Of a stretch of DNA of 64,000 bases, positions 8,403 through 15,685 are shown in pieces. Every line of letters starts with the position of its first letter. The stretch's first letter is position 1. The translations under genes and the position numbers were made by a program. Origin of the DNA: Bradyrhizobium rifense (lineage in GTDB: Bacteria > Pseudomonadota > Alphaproteobacteria > Rhizobiales > Xanthobacteraceae); NCBI RefSeq assembly GCF_008123425.1, contig NZ_VSSS01000030.1, forward strand, positions 124,001-188,000, in the 5' to 3' direction. Under the pieces are notes generated by a model. It was not told the DNA's origin and did no database searches. It saw only the letters and a list, made by a program, of their open reading frames with translations.

Positions 8403-8782
8403 GCCACTTCCCTGGTCCAAACGCCTTTTCAACAGGCACGTTCCATGCCGATCCAGCCAACAGAACAACGATCTGCTCAGATATTGAACCGTTTGCCTAT
8501 TTCGTAGTCTGAGGTATTTTGAGCCGGTCGGCTTCACCTATCAGAGATGCTCGTTAAAAGGCTGATAACGCTCCAATAATCAGGGCATTTGCAACTTGGC
8601 ATAGACCCTGCTTTCGAGGAAGCCGCTTCGGTTCGTCGTGCTCACTGGCATTATCTGGGTGTGGCCGGCCGTTGTTGCCGGGCTGGTCAGGTCCCGGCAT
8701 AGCGAAGACAAGATCGTGCGTGAGATAAAGCGCATCCTGACGAAGACGTTGCTATTTGTTCGATAAGGCCGGGAGGCGCGCA
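8403..8782. other. nnr-glnB divergent intergenic region (380 bp)
   Basis: No gene is supported. It holds the divergent promoters of nnr and glnB, including the sigma54 element at 8597-8613. About 170 bases of glnB leader follow that element. Confidence 0.6.
8597..8613 (+). promoter_or_regulatory. sigma54 (RpoN) -24/-12 promoter of glnB
   Basis: TGGCAT at 8597-8602 and CTGCTT ending at 8613 put the invariant GG and GC doublets exactly 10 bases apart, matching TGGCAC-N5-TTGCA apart from three non-invariant positions. It lies about 170 bases upstream of the glnB start. Nitrogen control of glnB by RpoN and NtrC is established in Bradyrhizobium and other rhizobia. Confidence 0.75.
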
Positions 8783-9121
8783 GTGAAGAAAATCGAAGCC
8801 ATCATCAAGCCGTTCAAGCTCGACGAGGTGAAGGAAGCGCTTCAGGAAGTCGGCCTCCAGGGCATCACCGTGACCGAGGCCAAGGGCTTTGGTCGCCAGA
8901 AGGGCCATGCCGAGCTCTACCGCGGCGCAGAATACATCGTCGACTTCCTGCCCAAGGTGAAGATCGAGATCGTGATCGGCGACGATTTGGTCGAGCGTGC
9001 GATCGATGCGATCCGCCGGGCTGCACAAACCGGGCGCATCGGCGACGGCAAGATCTTCGTCTCCAATATCGAAGAGGCGATCCGCATCCGAACCGGCGAA
9101 TCCGGGCTGGACGCTATCTGA
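8783..9121 (+). CDS. glnB: nitrogen regulatory protein PII (GlnB)
   Basis: PII is the trimeric cytosolic sensor of 2-oxoglutarate, ATP/ADP and glutamine. It controls NtrB, glutamine synthetase adenylylation and other targets. The 112-residue protein has the conserved start KKIEAIIKPFKLDEVKEAL. Its T-loop has the uridylylation residue Tyr51 in ELYRGAEY, and RTGESGLDAI forms the C-terminus. The start is GTG at 8783, preceded by GGGAGG at 8771; the in-frame TTG further upstream would extend past the conserved N-terminus. It is transcribed toward glnA, 150 bp away, and has a sigma54-type promoter upstream. Confidence 0.97.
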   Translation: MKKIEAIIKPFKLDEVKEALQEVGLQGITVTEAKGFGRQKGHAELYRGAEYIVDFLPKVKIEIVIGDDLVERAIDAIRRAAQTGRIGDGKIFVSNIEEAIRIRTGESGLDAI

Positions 9122-9164
9122 GCCGGGTGCTATCCCGAATCCTGCGACACTCTGAAAGAAAAAA

Positions 9165-9180
9165 GGCTGCTTCGGCGGCC
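9165..9180. terminator. UUCG-capped hairpin between glnB and glnA, candidate attenuator
   Basis: GGCTGC-TTCG-GCGGCC forms a 6-bp stem with the extra-stable C(UUCG)G tetraloop. Upstream is an A-run (AAAGAAAAAA), and downstream is only TGATTTCG. On the plus strand it would be a weak terminator or stabiliser that could lower glnA relative to glnB. On the minus strand the T-run makes it stronger. Confidence 0.5.
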
Positions 9181-9271
9181 TGATTTCGTTTGTGCGGTTG
9201 CGCTAACTCGCCGAAAGCGAGAACGAATCTGCTCATCTGGAAACCGTCCCGCAGAGCCAAAAGGGGTATGC

Positions 9272-10681
9272 ATGAAGACCGCCAAAGACGTCCTGAAATC
9301 GATCAAGGACAACGACGTTAAGTACGTCGACCTGCGCTTCACCGATCCGCGCGGCAAGTGGCAGCATGTGACGTTCGACGTCAGCATGATCGACGACGAT
9401 ATCTTCGCCGAAGGGACGATGTTCGACGGCTCCTCGATCGCCGGCTGGAAGGCGATCAACGAGTCCGACATGTGCCTGATGCCGGATCCGGTGACCGCGA
9501 CGATCGATCCGTTCTTCGCCGAAACCACCATGGTCATCACCTGCGACGTGCTCGAGCCGACCACCGGCGAGCCCTACAACCGCGACCCGCGCGGCATCGC
9601 CAAGAAGGCGGAAGCCATGGTGAAGTCGATGGGCGTGGGCGACACCGTCTTCGTCGGTCCCGAAGCCGAGTTCTTCGTGTTCGACGACGTGCGCTTCTCC
9701 TCCGGTCCCTACAACACCGGCTTCAGGCTCGACTCCTCCGAACTGCCGACCAACACCGACACCGAATATGAAGGCGGCAATCTCGGCCACCGCATCCGCA
9801 CCAAGGGCGGCTACTTCCCCGTTCCGCCGCAGGACTCGGTGCAGGACATGCGCTCGGAGATGCTCGGCGCCATGGCCAAGATGGGCGTCAAGGTCGAAAA
9901 GCATCATCACGAAGTCGCATCCGCCCAGCACGAACTCGGCATGAAGTTCGACACGCTGACGCTGATGGCCGACCATTTGCAGATCTACAAATACTGCATC
10001 CACCAGGTCGCGCACATCTACGGCAAGACCGCCACCTTCATGCCAAAGCCGGTCTATGGCGACAACGGCTCGGGCATGCACGTGCACCAGTCGATCTGGA
10101 AGGACGGCAAGCCGGTGTTCGCCGGCAACAAATATGCCGACCTGTCGGAGACCTGCCTCCACTACATCGGCGGCATCATCAAGCACGCCAAGGCCATCAA
10201 CGCCTTCACCAACCCGTCGACCAACTCCTACAAGCGTCTGGTCCCGGGCTATGAGGCGCCGGTGCTGCTCGCCTACTCCGCGCGCAACCGCTCGGCGTCT
10301 TGCCGCATCCCCTACACCGCTTCGCCGAAGGCCAAGCGCGTCGAGGTGCGTTTCCCCGATCCGCTCGCCAATCCCTATCTCGGCTTCGCCGCGATGCTGA
10401 TGGCCGGCCTGGACGGCATCAAGAACAAGATGGATCCGGGTCCGGCGATGGACAAGGACCTCTACGATCTGCCGAAGGAAGAGCTGAAGCAGATCCCGAC
10501 CGTCTGCGGCTCGCTCCGCGAGGCGCTCGAAAACCTCGACAAGGACCGCGGCTTCCTCAAGGCCGGCGGCGTATTCGACGACGACTTCATCGACGCTTAC
10601 ATCGAGCTGAAGATGACCGAAGTCGCCCGCTTCGAAATGACCCCGCATCCGGTCGAGTTCGACATGTACTATTCTGGCTGA
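9272..10681 (+). CDS. glnA: glutamine synthetase type I
   Basis: Glutamine synthetase condenses ammonium and glutamate to glutamine with ATP, the main entry of nitrogen. The 469-residue protein is a dodecameric type I enzyme. It has the DGSS segment near residue 54, the ATP-site KPVYGDNGSGMHVHQS, the NRSASCRIP glutamate site, and the adenylylation tyrosine (Tyr398 in DKDLYDLP). It is therefore expected to be controlled by GlnE adenylylation. It follows glnB by 150 bp and probably also receives readthrough from the glnB promoter. A strong terminator follows at 10707. Confidence 0.98.
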   Translation: MKTAKDVLKSIKDNDVKYVDLRFTDPRGKWQHVTFDVSMIDDDIFAEGTMFDGSSIAGWKAINESDMCLMPDPVTATIDPFFAETTMVITCDVLEPTTGEPYNRDPRGIAKKAEAMVKSMGVGDTVFVGPEAEFFVFDDVRFSSGPYNTGFRLDSSELPTNTDTEYEGGNLGHRIRTKGGYFPVPPQDSVQDMRSEMLGAMAKMGVKVEKHHHEVASAQHELGMKFDTLTLMADHLQIYKYCIHQVAHIYGKTATFMPKPVYGDNGSGMHVHQSIWKDGKPVFAGNKYADLSETCLHYIGGIIKHAKAINAFTNPSTNSYKRLVPGYEAPVLLAYSARNRSASCRIPYTASPKAKRVEVRFPDPLANPYLGFAAMLMAGLDGIKNKMDPGPAMDKDLYDLPKEELKQIPTVCGSLREALENLDKDRGFLKAGGVFDDDFIDAYIELKMTEVARFEMTPHPVEFDMYYSG

Positions 10682-10706
10682 TCGGCTCGAACAATCACGA
10701 CACGCG

Positions 10707-10736
10707 AAAGGCGCCCCCCGGGGCGCCTTTTTTGTT
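10707..10736 (+). terminator. Rho-independent terminator of glnA
   Basis: A GGCGCCCC / GGGGCGCC stem with a 2-base top, flanked by AAA upstream and TTTTTTGTTTT downstream, 25 bases after the glnA stop. The A-run on the other side makes it partly bidirectional, serving the convergent hypothetical gene as well. Confidence 0.9.
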
Positions 10737-10743
10737 TTGCGGG

Positions 10744-11178
10744 CTATCTACCCTGCTTGTCGGCGAATATCGCCAATTCCCCGCCGCCAGTCGCAACGAC
10801 GTAATAGCCTGGTACGCCGATCTCCCATCCCTCGTAGCCGGACGACATGTTGAGAACTTCTAAAACGACATGGTCAGCAAAGAGGAGCGACATGTCTCCG
10901 GTGTCCGAACGAATTGAGATGCGCTCAATAGGCCTAGAGCCAAGAAGATCTCGCGCGACCTTTTCGCCATCTAGCGGAGCCGCGAGACCAAATCGATGAC
11001 CATCGTCGGAGCTCGAGAATGCGATTCTGTTCCCCACGATAATCCGCCATGGACACTCAGCGCTCAGGCCGGACGCTGCGATGTCACCGAAGCTGAATTT
11101 CCAATCGTACTCCCGGCGCGTGACCGCCGCGAGATGGCGGCCCGCAAGGTGCGTGGTCAGGGTCTCCTCGACATCCAT
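10744..11178 (-). CDS. hypothetical protein with SSGYEGW motif
   Basis: I do not recognise this 144-residue protein with certainty. It is soluble, without signal peptide or membrane segments, and is a mix of short strands. It contains ECPWRIIV in the middle and NMSSGYEGWEI followed by ATGGGELAIF near the C-terminus. That combination resembles small DUF6188-like proteins that are common as single genes in accessory regions. The base composition is visibly less GC-rich than glnA. It stands 7 bases from the glnA terminator and upstream (in transcription terms) of nothing obvious, with a 211-bp gap to the HigBA pair. Confidence 0.6.
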   Translation of the reverse strand: MDVEETLTTHLAGRHLAAVTRREYDWKFSFGDIAASGLSAECPWRIIVGNRIAFSSSDDGHRFGLAAPLDGEKVARDLLGSRPIERISIRSDTGDMSLLFADHVVLEVLNMSSGYEGWEIGVPGYYVVATGGGELAIFADKQGR

Positions 11179-11389
11179 CTCTCATTCCTCTGAAGCGCTT
11201 GGAGCCATCTCCCGACAAGGGCGATGGGTTTCGCGCAGGCTGAAAGCCATCAACTTTCGTTCTGCATCTGACTCCACTTCGTTCTCAAAGAACGAATCGG
11301 AATCGCGAAAATCGACGCGCACCAATTCTTGCTGATTGGTTTATTCGATCCGAGATATTGCGAGCGAGATGGGTAGAGCCCTCGCGAAA

Positions 11390-11767
11390 CTACGCAGCTT
11401 TCAATCGGTAGGGCTTAACCAGCAGCTCGGCGGGCACTTTCCAGGCCTCGCTGATCCGAAAGATCATCTCGACCGTCAGCGCGCGCCTTCTGTTCAATAT
11501 CTCTGATGCACGCGAGCGCGACCCCAATAGCTCCGCGAGTTCTGCCTGAGTGTGCCCGCCTTCATCGATCAGGTAGTTCAGCATATCGATTGGGTCGAGA
11601 CGCGACACATCGATCGGCCAATGCGCCGTCTCATACTTCTCGACGAGCGTTGCCAGGATATCCAGCTTGTCGCCATCATCAGTCCCGGGCTCGGCACTCC
11701 AGAGCCGCTCGACTTCAGCGACGGCGGCATCATAGTCTGCTTCTGTCCGAATGGGATGGATTTCCAT
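11390..11767 (-). CDS. higA: HigA-type antitoxin, XRE-family helix-turn-helix
   Basis: The antitoxin neutralises the HigB toxin encoded just upstream and normally represses the operon. The 125-residue protein has an N-terminal acidic helical part and a C-terminal helix-turn-helix (HTQAELAELLGSRSRASEILN, then LTVEMIFRISEAWKVPAELLV). The ATG at 11767 has GGAAAG upstream. Only 11 bases separate it from the toxin stop, so the pair is cotranscribed in the toxin-first order typical of HigBA. Confidence 0.85.
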   Translation of the reverse strand: MEIHPIRTEADYDAAVAEVERLWSAEPGTDDGDKLDILATLVEKYETAHWPIDVSRLDPIDMLNYLIDEGGHTQAELAELLGSRSRASEILNRRRALTVEMIFRISEAWKVPAELLVKPYRLKAA

Positions 11768-11778
11768 GGAATCTTTCC

Positions 11779-12081
11779 TCAATACATCGCAACCGTCAGC
11801 GCATCGACCTTGTCGTACTCCGCATGCGTACCGATGAACTTGATAAAGGCAATTTGGTGCTTGAACGCGAACGCGACGATCAGACGAAAATTGCCGCCCG
11901 CGATTTCAAAACGCACCCGCTCTCCGTTCAGAACGACCACTCCGGGCACGGTCGTCTGTATCTCATTCATCGAAGCCCATTTCGCGGCTCTGGCGAGCTT
12001 GACCCATCGAACGATTGCGGGTTTCGCCTTGGGGTTTGCCGCGGCGAATTTGGCCAAAGTCGATTGCTTGATGATTCTCAC
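11779..12081 (-). CDS. higB: HigB-type mRNA interferase toxin
   Basis: HigB toxins belong to the RelE superfamily and cleave mRNA on the ribosome. This 100-residue protein shows the HigB_toxin pattern: an N-terminal helical RIIKQSTLAKFAAANP segment, a basic strand (ERVRFEIAGGNFRLIV), and the C-terminal signature IKFIGTHAEYDKVDAL. I chose the GTG at 12081; an in-frame TTG at 12096 would add five residues but lies inside the operator palindrome. It is followed by the antitoxin gene and preceded by a compact promoter/operator. Confidence 0.85.
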   Translation of the reverse strand: MRIIKQSTLAKFAAANPKAKPAIVRWVKLARAAKWASMNEIQTTVPGVVVLNGERVRFEIAGGNFRLIVAFAFKHQIAFIKFIGTHAEYDKVDALTVAMY

Positions 12082-12085
12082 GGCA

Positions 12086-12115
12086 AATATTCCCAAATTG
12101 GGAACGCCTTGTCAA
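12086..12115 (-). promoter_or_regulatory. higBA promoter with operator palindrome in the spacer
   Basis: On the minus strand a perfect -35 TTGACA (12115-12110) is followed after 18 bases by AATATT (12091-12086). The palindrome TTCCCAA-t-TTGGGAA (12104-12090, 7-bp arms and one central base) fills most of the spacer and touches the -10. The expected transcription start is about 12079, at the GTG codon, so the mRNA may be leaderless. Binding of HigA to the palindrome would block RNA polymerase. Confidence 0.65.
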
Positions 12116-12152
12116 TGACATGAAACGTCGAAGGCCCGATCCATCTTCCGCC

Positions 12153-12764
12153 TCACTTGTCCGGAAAATTCACGCCGATCTCCGTCACCACCGGCGCCCA
12201 TTTCACCAGCGTTGCGTTGTCGGAGGCAACCTTCACGCCGTCGCCCAGCAACGATTTCGGCGCAGCAGACTTCCTGTCGAAGCGCACCGTCACGGTGCAG
12301 TCACCCTGCATCGGCCCGCTGAGCGCGCCGCCCTTCCAGTCGGTGACGAAGCCGCCGTAATCCCATTCGAAGCCGGCGACCATAAACGGCTTGCCGTTCG
12401 CTTTCTGAACGTCGGCGAGGCTCGATCCGATGGTGACGCCGCCGACGCTCCAGCGGCTAGTCCTGGCGGTGTCGCCCAGGGTCAAACCGGAGGCGCGCAT
12501 GGCCTTGTCGTTACTGAAGGCGACCTCGTTGCGGCGGTCCATCGCCTTCGGGAAGAGGACGAGCCCCTTGTACTTCTCACCCTCCGCGCCTGGCAGGTCT
12601 TGCATCACGGCATCCTTGCCGTAGCGCTGCTTCAGGCTGCGTTCCGTATCGTCTGATGACACCGGCGAAGCGCAGGTGATCGGTCCCTCGGTCGGCGCAG
12701 CGGTTTGAGCGATGGCGGTGGATGCGCACAAGACGGAGACAGCAACGGTCAATCTGCAAATCAT
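12153..12764 (-). CDS. hypothetical secreted protein
   Basis: This 203-residue protein has a clear Sec signal peptide (MICRLTVAVSVLCASTAIAQ, cleavage after about residue 20) and a soluble periplasmic domain with two cysteines far apart. The mature part includes GGVTIGSSLADVQKANGKPF, the kind of segment seen in small bacterial proteins that compare a signal against a reference, but I cannot assign a family. The ATG at 12764 was chosen for the signal peptide; upstream frame extension is arginine-rich noise. It is 70 bases from the next gene on the same strand. Confidence 0.7.
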   Translation of the reverse strand: MICRLTVAVSVLCASTAIAQTAAPTEGPITCASPVSSDDTERSLKQRYGKDAVMQDLPGAEGEKYKGLVLFPKAMDRRNEVAFSNDKAMRASGLTLGDTARTSRWSVGGVTIGSSLADVQKANGKPFMVAGFEWDYGGFVTDWKGGALSGPMQGDCTVTVRFDRKSAAPKSLLGDGVKVASDNATLVKWAPVVTEIGVNFPDK

Positions 12765-12834
12765 CGGGATGCAATTCCAGCTTGAAAATTCAAAGGACAA
12801 ATAGCACGGAGCCGCACGCCCAAAAGACCCGCGC

Positions 12835-13608
12835 CTACGCCGCCGCCCTCTGCTTCGCGACCATCGCTTCGCCGAAAGCCTCGAACAGCTTGCGGTTGAT
12901 CGGATTGCGCTGCGGGTCGTATTCGGCGTGCCATTGCACACCGAGCGCAAAGGTCGGCGCTTCCGCGATCTGGATCGCCTCGATGGTGCCGTCCTCGGCG
13001 ATGCCTTCGATCAGCACGCGCTTGCCGGGCTCGAGGATGCCCTGTCCGTGCAGCGAATTGACCCGGATCTTCTCGCAGCCGAGGAGCCTTGCGAAGGCAC
13101 CGCCCGGCGTGAGGTCGACGTCATGACGGTCGGCGAACACCACGGTCGGATCGGGATGGATCTCGCCATTCTCGAGCCTGGGCATGCGGTGGTTCATGCG
13201 GCCTGGGATCTCGCGGATCTCGGGGTGCAGCGAGCCGCCAAAGGCGACGTTCATCTCCTGCAAGCCCCGGCAGATGCCGAACAGCGGGATGCCGCGCGCG
13301 ACGCACGCAACCGAGAGCGCAAGTGCGACCTCGTCGCGGTGGATGTCGTAGGGCTCGTGCTTCTCGCAGGGGTCGACGTTGAAGCGGGTCGGATGCACGT
13401 TGGCTCGGGCCCCGGTGAGCACGATGCCGTCGACGGCATCGAGCAGCGCGGCGATGTCGGTGATGTCGGGTGAGCCCGCAAACATCACCGGCAAGCCGCC
13501 GGAGACCTCGGCCACGGCGCGCAAATTACGCTCGCCGACCATCTGGACCTGAAATCGATTTTCGACGCGATGGGCGTTCCCGATCACGCCGACGACCGGC
13601 TTTCTCAT
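12835..13608 (-). CDS. class I glutamine amidotransferase / gamma-glutamyl-GABA hydrolase family (PuuD-like)
   Basis: The 257-residue protein belongs to the peptidase C26 branch of class I amidotransferases, which hydrolyse gamma-glutamyl amides such as gamma-glutamyl-GABA in putrescine breakdown. The nucleophile Cys is in GICRGLQEMNVAFGG, and the catalytic His/Glu pair is in GVQWHAEYDP. Both are intact. The substrate-side loop LTGARANVHP is typical of the PuuD type. The ATG at 13608 (MRKPVVGVIG) follows GGGAA. No other putrescine genes are adjacent, so the exact substrate is open. Confidence 0.85.
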   Translation of the reverse strand: MRKPVVGVIGNAHRVENRFQVQMVGERNLRAVAEVSGGLPVMFAGSPDITDIAALLDAVDGIVLTGARANVHPTRFNVDPCEKHEPYDIHRDEVALALSVACVARGIPLFGICRGLQEMNVAFGGSLHPEIREIPGRMNHRMPRLENGEIHPDPTVVFADRHDVDLTPGGAFARLLGCEKIRVNSLHGQGILEPGKRVLIEGIAEDGTIEAIQIAEAPTFALGVQWHAEYDPQRNPINRKLFEAFGEAMVAKQRAAA

Positions 13609-13853
13609 TTCCCGTTCAGACCTCCCCGCCGAAGAAGATTCTCCAAACATGCCCCTCGGATGGAACAAATTCAACAGAAGGGTTCGCGGGACGGCAATGC
13701 TATTTTTGCGCAAATGCGCCCCCTGGGGCACCCCGGCGCGTCCGCGGCGTTGGCTCCGGCCGGCCACGGGCGCTTCAATCCGGCGCACGGCCCCGGCTTG
13801 ATCCCGGGCGAGATTTCACGAAAGAGTGCTTCCCCCTCCGAAAAGGACGTGAT

Positions 13854-14990
13854 GTGACCATCCCCAGAGATGAACAGCCCAAAGCCCGGTCCGATCTGGC
13901 CTCGGCCATTACCGTCGGCGGCATCGGGGTCGTGCTGTTCACGGCAATGCTGGTCTTCACCTGGTACTTCGCCGCCACCCTGCTCCTGATCTTCGCCGGG
14001 ATGCTGCTGGGCGTCGGGCTCAACGCCCTGACCAATGCGCTCGGTCGTCGCGTTCACCTGCCTCACGCCGTGCGGCTCGCGATCGTCTGTGTCGCGCTGG
14101 CCCTGGCGATTGCGGGCGTTGCCTACCTCGGCGGCGCCACCATCGCCGAGCAGGCTTCGCTGCTCAGCAACACCATCAAATTGCAGATTGCACACGTCAA
14201 ATCCTTCCTCGACAGCCGTGGCATCGACACCAGCTTCTTCGACATCGGCAATGCCACCTCCGCCGCCTCCTCGGGCGATGCGGGGTCTACGCCTGCCCCG
14301 AGCCCGAATGCGCATGGCCCATTGCCGGGCGCCGGCGCGATCGCCTCAAGTGGTGGGGCGATCGTGAGCCAGACGTTCAAGCTGCTGTTCGGCGCGATCA
14401 GCGCCGTCGGCAATGTCTTCATTGTGCTGTTCCTGGGGCTGGCCTTCGCTGCGCAGCCCGCCGTCTATCATGATGGCCTGCTGTTCCTCGCACCGGCCAG
14501 GCACCGCATCCGCGCGACCCTTATCATCGACCGCATCGGCGAGACGCTGGAGCGCTGGCTGATCGCGCAGATGATCGTCATGCTAGCCGTCGGCGCGGTA
14601 ACCTGGATCGGGCTTGCCATCATCGGCATCCCCGGCTCGTTCATCCTCGGAATCCAGGCCGGACTGCTCGCCTTCATCCCCACCGTCGGCGCCATCATCG
14701 CTGGCGTCATCGTGGTGCTGGCGAGCCTGGCGTCGGGCTGGCTCCCGACGCTATCGGCGCTGGTGTTGTTCCTCGGCGTGCATGTGATGGAAAGCTACGT
14801 GCTGACGCCGCTGCTCCAGCGCCAGGCGCTGGACATCCCGCCGGCCACGCTGTTCGCGTTCCAGATCGTGCTCGGCGTCGTGTTCGGAATCTGGGGCCTG
14901 GCGCTGGCGCTGCCAGTGGTCGCCATCGCCAAGGTCGTGATCGACCATTTCAAGACGTATGAGGCGCCGCCTCTGGCAGAGGCGGCGTGA
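13854..14990 (+). CDS. AI-2E family transporter (PerM-like membrane protein)
   Basis: This 378-residue inner-membrane protein has about eight hydrophobic segments: two at residues 20-60, one near 75, and five in the C-terminal half. The C-terminal half has the family signature around LIAQMIVMLAVGAVTWIG, GIPGSFILGIQAGLLAFIPTVG and LQRQALDIPPA. A periplasmic loop rich in Ser/Pro (about residues 135-165) separates the halves. Members are called AI-2 exporters, but sodium/proton antiport and unknown roles are also reported. The GTG at 13854 with AAAAGGA upstream is the best start; sequence before it is not family-like. Confidence 0.85.
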   Translation: MTIPRDEQPKARSDLASAITVGGIGVVLFTAMLVFTWYFAATLLLIFAGMLLGVGLNALTNALGRRVHLPHAVRLAIVCVALALAIAGVAYLGGATIAEQASLLSNTIKLQIAHVKSFLDSRGIDTSFFDIGNATSAASSGDAGSTPAPSPNAHGPLPGAGAIASSGGAIVSQTFKLLFGAISAVGNVFIVLFLGLAFAAQPAVYHDGLLFLAPARHRIRATLIIDRIGETLERWLIAQMIVMLAVGAVTWIGLAIIGIPGSFILGIQAGLLAFIPTVGAIIAGVIVVLASLASGWLPTLSALVLFLGVHVMESYVLTPLLQRQALDIPPATLFAFQIVLGVVFGIWGLALALPVVAIAKVVIDHFKTYEAPPLAEAA

Positions 14991-14996
14991 GCCAGC

Positions 14997-15293
14997 TCAG
15001 GTCGTCAGCACGGTCTCGGTGTGCTCGACCTCCGGGGGCGAGGCAAAATACTGGCCGACGAGCCCGCGCCATTCCGTGAAATTCTCGGAGCCGCGGAAAT
15101 CGACGGTGTGGTTCTCCAGCGTCGCCCATTTCACCATCAACCGATAGCGCTGCGGCTTCTCGATCGATTTGTGCAGCTCAAACCCGTGAAAGCCCTTGGA
15201 GCGGCCGAAGGCGGCCTTGGCCTTGGCGACGGCGGCCTCAAAATCCTTCTCGCTGCCCGGCTTGACGTCGATTTGCGCGATCTCGGTGATCAT
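14997..15293 (-). CDS. antibiotic biosynthesis monooxygenase (ABM) domain protein
   Basis: A 98-residue single-domain dimeric ferredoxin-like protein. The N-terminal strand MITEIAQIDVKPGSEKDFEAA, central GFHGFELHKSIEKP and WATLENHTVDFRGSENF are typical of the ABM family. That family includes quinone monooxygenases and many proteins of unknown function. It is convergent with the AI-2E transporter gene (stop codons 7 bases apart). The substrate cannot be predicted. Confidence 0.85.
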   Translation of the reverse strand: MITEIAQIDVKPGSEKDFEAAVAKAKAAFGRSKGFHGFELHKSIEKPQRYRLMVKWATLENHTVDFRGSENFTEWRGLVGQYFASPPEVEHTETVLTT

Positions 15294-15344
15294 CGGTTTC
15301 CACCCTTTGTTTGGTGGCCGTATCTACCGCAGCCGGGAGCAAAG

Positions 15345-15367
15345 AAAAAGGCGCCCAAACGGCGCCC
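15345..15367 (-). terminator. Rho-independent terminator after the 78-residue membrane protein gene
   Basis: On the minus strand GGCGCC-GTTTG-GGCGCC is followed by TTTTTCTTT. It lies 25 bases past the stop of the small membrane protein gene and separates it from the ABM gene. Confidence 0.75.
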
Positions 15368-15391
15368 TGCCCGACCGAAAATGCGGCGCTC

Positions 15392-15628
15392 TCAGGCGAA
15401 CAGCAGCACGGTGCCTGCAACGACCAGCGCGCAGCCGAGAAACAGCCCGACCGGCCAATAGCTGCGGCCCTGCGTGTAGCGCCCCTGGGCGCGGCGCTCG
15501 GCAATCAACGCGGTCTCGTATTCGTCCGCGGTCGAGAACAGACAGGCGAAGCCGCCGCGTGCCGAGGCCGCAGCGGCTTCGAGCGACATCAGGGCAGCCT
15601 GCGGGTTCTGTCGACGGATCGATTCCAT
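15392..15628 (-). CDS. small hypothetical membrane protein
   Basis: A 78-residue protein. The N-terminal 55 residues are soluble with an FSTADEYETALIAERRAQGRY stretch. One C-terminal transmembrane helix (about residues 58-78, WPVGLFLGCALVVAGTVLLFA) ends the protein, so it is likely tail-anchored. I do not recognise a family. It is preceded by the diguanylate cyclase gene on the same strand (57 bases apart), and a terminator follows. Confidence 0.6.
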   Translation of the reverse strand: MESIRRQNPQAALMSLEAAAASARGGFACLFSTADEYETALIAERRAQGRYTQGRSYWPVGLFLGCALVVAGTVLLFA

Positions 15629-15685
15629 GACCGCAATGGTAGGAACCGAATGGTAAACAGGGGATTACCGCGAGACCCTTTCGTC

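Noticed and set aside
9233..10648. 471-codon open frame opposite glnA
   Set aside because: Antisense of the conserved glnA gene; the product is low-complexity His/Val/Gly-rich with no motif.
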